NCBI GenBank assembly: GCA_021292105.1
Contig: CM037870.1
Coordinates: 30,251,905-30,315,904, forward strand
DNA from: Anadara kagoshimensis
Taxonomy: Eukaryota; Mollusca; Bivalvia; Arcoida; Arcidae
DNA: 64,000 nucleotides
Reading direction: 5' to 3'
Shown: positions 57,075 through 64,000 of the stretch, in pieces
Layout of the letters: each line of letters opens with the position of its first letter
Position numbering within the stretch: position 1 is the first letter of the stretch
Program-made: the position numbers and the translations under genes
Notes under the pieces: model-generated
Told to the model about the DNA's origin: nothing
Seen by the model: the letters and a program-made list of their open reading frames with translations, nothing else
Database searches by the model: none

Positions 57075-57510
57075 AACGGACATATTGGCCCAGTGGTACT
57101 ATCACTGGCTTTTAAAGTCAAGGGTTGTGGGTTTGAATCTCACTCCTAACTTGGAAATTTTCTGAGATTATTTTCATCTCCTGCCCATACTAGAGCTGTA
57201 AAATGTTTTTGTCCATGAGAAGACATGGACCAGTGGTACTGTCACTGGCTTTCAAAATCAGGGGTTGTGGGTTTGAACCTCACTCTGGACTTGGAAATTT
57301 TCTGAGATGATTTTCATCTCCTGCCCATACTAGAGCTGTAAAAAGTTCAGTACTAAAGTAGTCTTTTAGAAGAGACTGAAAACCGGGGTTCTGTGTCTCA
57401 GCACTTGCTAAAGACACCTCTTTAGAGATAGAAAAAGAGTAGGCCACCTGTAATCGCTACAGAGGACGCTTACACCTAGAACCTATTGAAACAGGCGGAG
57501 CAAGATAAGA
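57075..57510 (+). mobile_element. Dimeric-head SINE, second family
   Basis: Two tRNA-like heads lie in a row. The first: 'cagtggtactatcactggct', B box 'gtgggtttgaatctcac', then 'ttttcatctcctgcccatac' to 'agagctgtaaaa'. The second, from about 57205, repeats this with 'gtgggtttgaacctcac'. Only the second continues into the body 'gtagtcttttagaagagact', 'gacacctctttagagataga' and 'aacctattgaaacaggcgga'. The single-headed relative is at 17855-18130. Confidence 0.8.
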
Positions 57511-57945
57511 AAAAAATGCTAAATTATGAGAGAAAAATGTCTCTCTAGTATTGTTGAATACTGGAATTTAATATGTTTAGGGTATCATATGCACCAAAGG
57601 ATACCTTCTCCTTATCTTCATTGGTGAACAAAATATATAATTTTAGTAGGGCATATAAATAGATTTTTTTAACCACCTGACCTACTTAAATGAAAAAAAT
57701 ATATTTCTGGCTTTATAGGGGGTATATTAGATTTTTCACAGTATTACATTTTGTTATTTAGGACTAAGTTTAGTACTAAGTGTCAAATTCCCTAAGAGCC
57801 AGTATCCTATATGTGACAGTTTTTCACTTGTAAAGGTCTCCTGACCTCACACATTCTTTAACAGTATGACAGTATCTTGAGCACTAATCAATACAGAGTA
57901 TACAAACAGTTTTATGTGTGTGCTACATGTAATTCTAAAACATAC

Positions 57946-58440
57946 AGGTTTAGGAGGGATATATACACTGGCCACAGATTATACATGGAGGAAATTTTGA
58001 CAAATGTAAATGTGTTCACCACCATTTGAAAAAAATTGAAATATTGAATAATTATATAGGAGATATAATTTATAAAGCACATTATTCAGTTTTCTACAAC
58101 TGATTTGTACAAACAGACAGGTTTCAAATTTGAGGTTTAGGAGGAATATATGTACATGGAGGAAATTTTGACAAATTTAAATATATGTTTACCAATTGAA
58201 AAAAAATTGAATGGTTGAGCTAGTAATTATATAGGAGATTCATAGTTATACTGGTGTGTGAAAAATCTGATTGTTGAATTTATGAAAGGATATTTTGACA
58301 AAGTTTAAATGTGTTTACCAATTTAAAAAAATTAATTGTTGGATAAGTATATGGGAAATATTATATATAGCACATTTTAGTTCTCTACAAAGAGGTGCAA
58401 GGAACACATTTGTACAAATAGAGAGGTTACAATTTGAATC
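57946..58440. repeat. Degenerate tandem repeat, about 190 bp, two to three units
   Basis: 'aggtttaggagg.atatata', 'catggaggaaattttgacaa', 'attatataggagat' and 'tttgtacaaacagacaggtt' recur in order. Confidence 0.75.
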
Positions 58441-58764
58441 AAAATTGTATGTGCTTCACATTTTACAAGTGCTCCCACATGTATATATACAGTGTGAATT
58501 AGTGTTATTTGTTTATGCCCTGAATTGTGCTCAAACAGGAAGAAGAAATTGTGTAATTTAATTGTGTTAATTAGAGATAAAATATAATTGAAATATTGGA
58601 ATTTGAAAAAGGAAATTAATTGGAACATTTTAATGTTGTCATATTGGGATTATTTAGTTAATCTCGGATCTGTGGTGAATGACCTGCTAACTTGCAAGTA
58701 TTTTGTTGAAACAGATTTTGTTTGAAAATTGGTAAAACCTTTCTTGATCTATATATCTCGATTT

Positions 58765-58773
58765 CCCCCCCCC

Positions 58774-58861
<88 letters not shown>
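58765..58861. repeat. C-run plus (CT)n(CA)n microsatellite
   Basis: Ten C, about 55 bases of CT and 32 bases of CA. Open frames on both strands (Arg-Glu and Cys-Val repeats) are artefacts. Confidence 0.97.
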
Positions 58862-58863
<2 letters not shown>

Positions 58864-59134
58864 CTTTCATTTATCTCTTGGTTTGGTAATGTCTTCAAAC
58901 TTGTTTTTTCTATCTTATAACAAATATAAGTGGTTCCAACCTCTTTATTGTATCTAGTCAAAGAATTGTGCTTCTTTTAAAAGTTTTCATTGTGGATTAT
59001 AACCCTAAACAGAAACACAAATATTTATAAATATACTTTCACTTTTACACCAGATTAAGAAAATATGTGTAACCTTCACAGATAAACAATGAATACAGAA
59101 ATTCACACACATGTGCACATTTTATTTTCATTTT

Positions 59135-59272
59135 GATAACTTGAGTAATATTTTTCACTTCTATTTTTCACAACTTGGGTAATATTTTTTCAGTTCTGTT
59201 TTCACAACTTTAGTAATATTTTTCAGTTGTATTTCCATAGTCATAACTTGGGTAATATTTTTTCAGTTCCCT
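59135..59272. repeat. Short tandem repeat of 'cacaactt.gtaatatttt' units
   Basis: Four units of about 40-45 bases with 'acttgggtaatattttttca' + 'gttctgtttt'. Confidence 0.8.
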
Positions 59273-59279
59273 GGAGATT

Positions 59280-59709
59280 AACATATTTCATTGTGGATTT
59301 ACCTAGTGAAGTGAAGACGAGTAATGACAGTCGCTGAGCATTGTTAGATAAACTGATACGTCTAGTATTATCTATATGTGTACCTACCTAGAGGATTGCT
59401 TATCACCTTTAATGGTTCATGTATTGATTTAGATACAGAACAATGTTTTGAAAATGTGATGAATAAACTCTAGATAATTACAGGTTATAATCAGGTGCTT
59501 GATCGGATCACCCTTGATGAAGCAAGCAGGTCTATTAAGCCTATATAATTAGATATACTCAATAACAGAATAGGGATAATCCAACAACGGGAATCTGTGA
59601 TCGCTGTGATATATATTTATATATACATGTAGACTTCATATATATATATATATATATATACACACCTGGTTACCATAGTGAATATGTAGGCAAAAAATAA
59701 TTTTCTGAA
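59280..59709 (+). promoter_or_regulatory. Putative internal promoter region of alternative first exon 2
   Basis: It is repeat-free sequence with scattered CpG directly before the ATG at 59710. It contains a TATA-like 'atatatttatatatac' near 59611-59627 and a (TA)n run at 59638-59660. Called only from its position ahead of a likely first exon. Confidence 0.35.
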
Positions 59710-59889
59710 ATGGATGGCAGTATTTATGACACTTCGACGACAACGACTACGACTTCTATGACGATGACAGCAGCTGATGGTAGTCACCATAAGATGATGG
59801 AGACAAGCAACACGTTTTATGATTTACCGATACGTTTTATTTCCTACCTGTGTCCGTGTGGAAGATCGTCCAAATATCAATTATCAACG
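59710..59889 (+). CDS. Candidate alternative first exon 2 of the Trio-like gene
   Basis: An ATG in a strong context (gaaATGG) opens 60 codons that end at a GTAATT donor (59890-59891) in phase 0. It encodes MDGSIYDTSTTTTTTSMTMT, a His/Met segment 'GSHHKMMETSNTFYDLPIRF', then 'ISYLCPCGRSSKYQLST'. A Thr-rich, probably disordered start is followed by a hydrophobic/basic stretch with an LCPC pair, parallel to LCSC in the exon at 27916; both look like membrane-anchoring, palmitoylatable N-termini. Kalirin's short isoform also starts with a Cys-rich exon (from memory). The matching phase-0 exit is the main support for joining the same GEF2 exon beyond the window. If the donor is not used, the frame runs on 20 codons to a stop at 59947-59949. 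An unrelated short gene is the alternative. Confidence 0.6.
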
Positions 59890-60228
59890 GTAATTATTTT
59901 GTTGATTTCATTTTTATGGCAGCATTATATAGATATGATGATTTTGTGATTTATATATATAGGGAGTTTTCACTGGCGAATCTCAGAATCCTGTATCTGT
60001 GATGGATATTTAGCTCTTTAAATAGGTGTTTACACTGTAACCCTACAATGGAATTTTGTCCATCTCAACTGAAATTTGTATTGCCAGCAAAATAATATTT
60101 GTTTGATTTGTAGGTGGATACACCCATATACATGTATTTATAGTATGAATGCATTTCAAATTGTGATATTTCTTTTCTAAAACCGCTAGATACAATGGTT
60201 TTGTTGTGTTTTACTGAAGGGATATACA

Positions 60229-60360
60229 GTCCAACCTGCCTTAAAGGCCACCTCTATTTAAGGGCAACCTGCTTATAAAGGCCAGTAGAATTGTATCCCA
60301 GTTGTTCTTTATTCATATTATTTGAACCTGGATGACCTTTAAAGACAGGTTTGACTATAT
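60229..60360 (+). mobile_element. MITE, 'cagtcaaacctg' family, internally deleted
   Basis: The left arm 'cagtccaacctgccttaaag' and the right arm 'gacctttaaagacaggtttg' are joined by a shortened interior ('ggccagtagaattgtatccc', 'ttatttgaacctgg'). Confidence 0.88.
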
Positions 60361-60597
60361 TAGCTATTGAAATACTTTGATTTTCTGTTATCTCTCAGTG
60401 TTTAGTAGGTGGAATTATATAGGAATTTATGCAACAGGTACTCCCTGAGATTGTGTGGTGTAGTGGTTATAGCATTATAAACAAAGGAGTGGGTGTGTAA
60501 CAGGTACATGAATTGCCGTGTTTATCAGCTTAGTGCAGTCATACTTATTTCTTTCTGAACTTAATAAGCATATGCTTATCACAATACTTAAGGTATA

Positions 60598-60776
60598 CAG
60601 TCAAACCTGCCTTAAAGGCCACCTCTATATAAGGGTCACCAACTTCTGAAGGCCAATAAAAATTATCCCAATTGGTCTTAACTCATGTTATTTGAACTTG
60701 TATATAAGGACCACCTGTCCATAAAGGCCACTTTATGGTTTCTTTGGGTGGTCTTAATAGGCAGGTTTGACTTGTA
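60598..60776 (+). mobile_element. MITE, 'cagtcaaacctg' family, complete
   Basis: The left arm 'acagtcaaacctgccttaaa' + 'ggccacctc' and the right arm 'ggtcttaataggcaggtttg' + 'act' are inverted. The full interior is present ('ggccaataaaaattatccca', 'taaaggccactttatggttt'). Confidence 0.9.
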
Positions 60777-60950
60777 AGAATGAATATTGTTAGCCTTATT
60801 CAAACATGCACATTAGTCTGTCTGTATTTTAATCTGAGGTACATAAAAATGAATTCTAACTGTAAAACGGGTGGCCATATAAGGTATTTTACTTTTGAAT
60901 TGGGTACATTCACAGTACACATGTATGTGTGTAATGTATTACTTTTTACA

Positions 60951-61255
60951 AACAGAGAGTAATCTTTGAGAAAATTGTCTCAAGCATCACTGAACAAAAA
61001 AGAACAGGCTATGCAACTGCCAAATTGATGAACCCTTGTGCAATGTAGGAACAGAGAGTCGTCTCTGGGAGAATTGTCACAGGCCACACTAGACAAAAAA
61101 AGAACAGGTTATGCAACACACCAAATTGACAAACCCTTGCACAATGTGGGAACAGAGAGTCATCTCTGGGAGAATCGTCACAGGTGTCGCTTGACAAAAA
61201 CATATAGGCTATGCAACTGCCAAATTGATGAACCCTTGCACAAAGTAGTGCAGGT
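60951..61255. repeat. Tandem repeat of about 100 bp, three copies
   Basis: 'aacagagagt' + 'ctctgggagaattgtcac' begins units at 60951, 61050 and 61151. Each has 'aggctatgcaactgccaaat' + 'tgatgaacccttg'. A fourth unit lies at about 61838, at the start of the second copy of the larger duplication. Confidence 0.88.
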
Positions 61256-62460
61256 ATTTGGCTCAGTTTTTGCAATAGTTTAGTTATTGCATAAATGCAC
61301 ACATGTACATATTTATAATCCTTGATGCAATGTCAGCTTGCGGATGTGATCAAGTAATTTAGTTACAGTTGATGACATCACATACTAAGATACTTTCCCT
61401 CTCATGAACGACCACTTTAGTTAGCTGATTGAAAACAGTGGCTGTTTTGTCATTAACCACTTGTAAGAGACCTACCTAATGTAGCAAGGAGAAGATGATT
61501 ACTAATCAGAATATAACAATAACACAAAATATTAAAACAGTGTGGGACCTGAAACGGTACTGTCAAACCTTTTGAGGAAGTCAGTTATACTATATTGTAT
61601 AGTAATTCTTCCTGTAGATAACAGTAGATTATGGACAATACGGGACTTGGGACTCGGTACTTGTGATACTGGAGTATGATACTTATTAGTACAAACAGGG
61701 ACAATGTAATTTTAATTAACCATTTTGAAATTTTATAAAAGTACAGCTATACTGTTGTAGAAACTGAGTACCAAGATTAAGTAATTTTGGTTGAGTTTGT
61801 CACTATGGTATATATGCAATGTAGCACTTTTCATGATCAGAGAGTAATCTCTGGGAGAATTGTCCCAGGCGTCGCTAGACAAAAACGAACAGGCTATGCA
61901 ACTGCCAAAATGAAGAACCCTTACACAATGTAGTGCAGAAATTTGACTCAGTTTTTGCATAGTTTAGTGAATGCATATATATATTGATAATCCTTGTTGC
62001 GATGTCTACTTGCGGATGTGATCAAGTAATTTAGTTACAGTTGATGACATCACATACTAAGATACTTTCCCTCTCATAAACGACTACTTTAGTTAGCTGA
62101 TTGAAAACATTGGCTGTTTTGTCATTAACCACTTGTAAGAGACCTATCCTCTTGTAGTAAGGAAAAGATGATTACTAATCAGAATATAACAATAACACAA
62201 AATATTAAAACAGCGTGGGTCCTGAAACGGTACTGTCAAACCTTTGAGGAAGTCAGTTATACTATATTGTATAGTAATTCTTCCTGTAGATAACAGTAGT
62301 CTATTGACAATACGGTACTCGGGACTCAGTACTTGTGATACTGGAGTACAGTACTTATTAGTACAAACAGGGGCAATGTAATTTTGATTAACCCTTTTTG
62401 ATATTTTATTAAAGTACAGCTATACTGCCTTGGATTTTGAGTACCAAGGTTAAGGGATTA
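61151..62460. repeat. Direct duplication with a 672-bp shift
   Basis: 'cggatgtgatcaagtaattt' at 61341 recurs at 62013. The two copies (about 61151-61790 and 61838-62460) match along their length, including 'cataagatactttccctctc'-like text, 'aaacggtactgtcaaacctt' and 'attcttcctgtagataacag'. They differ by scattered substitutions and small gaps. Confidence 0.93.
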
Positions 62461-62469
62461 TTTTCGTGG

Positions 62470-62665
62470 GGTGAAAATTTGGCGATTTCTGAAATCTCGA
62501 GTTTCGCGTGGGTGTAATTTTGGCGTGACCAATATAAGTGGGTGTATATTCTATATATTAACCTGTATGGTAGACATTTTTGCGTGGTTAAAATTTTAGC
62601 AGTAATTTCTTTAGCACGAAATAAGCGAAAATTTTACCCACACCAAAATTTCCCCCTTTATAGTA
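62470..62665. repeat. Inverted-repeat segment with CpG-bearing 'tttcgcgtgg' motifs
   Basis: 'tggggtgaaaattt' on the left and 'aaaattttacccacacc' on the right are inverted. Between lie 'tttcgcgtgggtg', 'tttgcgtggttaaaatttta' and 'cgaaataagcgaaaatttta'. It is probably a decayed small DNA transposon, similar to 16985-17165. Confidence 0.5.
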
Positions 62666-63184
62666 CATGTTAGCCTAGCTAGGTACAAGCAATAGAGTTC
62701 TTGATATATGTACTACCGATGGCCAATAAATTTAAAAACGCTTCTCAAAATACATAAATCCCTCCACCCCCAACCCCCTAAACTGAGTTTGTAATAAATT
62801 GAATTTGTGAAAAAAAACTGGACTTTGTGTTTACAAAGATTATATAATCATAGATGAAAAATTGAATTCTGTTTTACATCAGTCACCTATGTCTAGACAG
62901 TAAAGTCTTGGATAATGAAGGAATTGGAAATGCCCAGAAAAAACCATTGACCTTCAAGAAGCCAATTTAATATGGTGATTTTCTCACACTTAAGATGTTC
63001 TTGGGTGGATTTGCAACTAGGTGGTGAGAGGCAGTGTGAGCTATAACCCTGTGCTTTGGCACTCAGCCTATGATACCTCTGGAATTGAAAACACAGTCAT
63101 TCAGGTATACAAACTATTTTCTTTGCTGTTTATGTGGCAGCAATATGTCTATGTTCATTTAGATTATCAATCACTTATCGTTAA

Positions 63185-63490
63185 TCAGTGGTAGGGTGTT
63201 CGGTTCGTATGTGGGAGGTCATGGGTTATAACCTTCTCTTGGTCAGACCAAGACTTGAAAATAGGTAGTAACTGTTCTTTTGCCAAGCAATTGACATAAA
63301 GAAATGAAAGTCACATGATCTGATGTCTCGTGTCGCAGCAGGCATGGCATTAAAAGAACCGTCCCTGCACATTGCCCTGAGCGCACTGCAAAGGTAAATT
63401 TTTCTGTAACTTCACCTACAGCTGGTGACGTCTCAGTATGAGTGCAATATTCCTTACTGGGACATAAAACCCAATTCCATCAATCAGTCA
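63185..63490 (+). mobile_element. tRNA-derived SINE, main-family variant
   Basis: The head is 'tggtagggtgttcggttcgt', the B-box position 'atgggttataacctt' (degraded), and the body 'gtagtaactgttcttttgcc'. The variant middle is 'accgtccctgcacattgccc', and the tail 'gcaatattccttactgggac' + 'ataaaaccc'. It is closest to 41085-41430. Confidence 0.85.
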
Positions 63491-64000
63491 ATTCATTTAG
63501 ATTATTAACTACAATATCACATTTGTTGTCCACTAATATTTTGGATCTTAACTAACACTAAATACTACTGATGAGGAATCGTATTACAAGATCATATGTT
63601 GTAAAGTGTTTTGTTGTGATAAGGGAGGGGCATCATAAGTCATAAATAAGGGTGTTATCAACATCATTATCATTGCCAAGGTAGTAGGACATGTTTGTGG
63701 TTGCTTAGTTACAACTGTATGTTTCATAAACCAGAAATATCTTGCATGTTGTAAAATTGCACATAACCCAATTATATAAAAACTCTGTCTTCATTGTATA
63801 GATGCCAAAAATACTAAATGGATAAAAATAAAGAATTGTTGCTTAATAATGGAATGATGTAAGACAATTGAGTTATTTTTATCTGTACTACCATTGCATC
63901 AAACAACAAACAAAGTAAATGTCATGGTTCCCATGTATCAGGGAAAAGTCAGGAATTGTCAGGGAATTTCAAAAATGTCAGAGAAATTGAAAAATTAAGG

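Larger units (their letters stand above)
38895..64000 (+). other. Intron (phase 0) running off the right edge
   Basis: More than 25 kb without a supportable next exon of the main transcript. It holds alternative exon 2 (59710-59889), the Helentron-like element, several satellites and SINE/MITE copies, listed separately. In 38900-39960, 40200-40720, 50930-51400, 52140-53260, 54930-55260, 55480-56050, 57520-57940, 58450-58760, 60780-60950 and 63500-64000 I see only AT-rich or low-complexity sequence with short GA/CA runs (39800-39935) and no gene. Confidence 0.75.

Noticed and set aside
61009-61302. 97-residue minus-strand frame and its relative at 61733-61960
   Set aside because: Both are translations of the 100-bp tandem repeat at 60951-61255 and its fourth copy. 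The repeated 'CARV.QFG' and 'SPRD' text shows this.
63059-63105. Short exon-like segment 'gcactcag|cctatg...cattcag|gtatac' reading PMIPLELKTQSF
   Set aside because: It is only 43 bases, would leave in phase 2 without a partner in the window, matches no Trio sequence I know, and lies beside a tRNA-like, SINE-type stretch.

Overview
This is a 64 kb piece of an AT-rich, intron-dominated animal genome, most likely a mollusc and probably a bivalve. The evidence is a Trio/Kalirin-family gene split into short exons with canonical GT-AG introns, several families of tRNA-derived SINEs ending in a shared 'tgactgggacgttaaac'-type tail, many small inverted-repeat elements, and a large Helentron-like element with a tandem-repeat core. 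No bacterial-type gene, rRNA, free-standing tRNA gene or CRISPR array is visible. The species cannot be named from the sequence alone.

The only gene I recognise runs on the + strand: an orthologue of the Rho guanine-nucleotide exchange factors TRIO / Kalirin / UNC-73. Four exons join in frame and in order: 6271-6508 (the SH3 domain after the first DH-PH unit, GEF1), 10146-10233 (Ser-rich linker), 16781-16900 (the conserved KWLT-PVR-LS block) and 38804-38894 (basic/polar linker). Their intron phases agree (0 in; 1, 2, 2, then 0 out). The window covers the linker between GEF1 and GEF2. The spectrin repeats, both DH-PH units and any kinase domain would lie outside it.

Two further open segments look like alternative first exons inside the long introns: 27916-28065 (50 codons) and 59710-59889 (60 codons). 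Each starts with an ATG in a good context, ends at a GT donor in phase 0, and carries an LC-x-C cysteine pair. Both end in the same phase as exon 38804-38894, so all three could join one GEF2 acceptor beyond the right edge. This would give membrane-targeted, GEF2-only isoforms from internal promoters, as known for unc-73 and Kalirin. The 3' half of the first one is duplicated in tandem at 28184-28243, with an intact donor but a shifted frame.

Layout: 1-6270, intron with a TIR element (4195-4404), a 29-bp minisatellite and a snap-back element; 6271-16900, three exons, with a 149-bp satellite cut in two by a 3.5 kb long-TIR transposon (10542-14040) carrying a decayed gene; 16901-38803, a 22 kb intron full of SINEs and MITEs and holding alternative exon 1; 38804-38894, exon; 38895-59709, intron with a satellite apparently built from SINE tails (41940-43235), the 5.9 kb Helentron-like element with about 14 copies of a 311-bp repeat (45035-50924) and several minisatellites; 59710-59889, alternative exon 2; 59890-64000, intron with MITEs and a 672-bp duplication. 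Most other open frames in the window are translations of these repeats.
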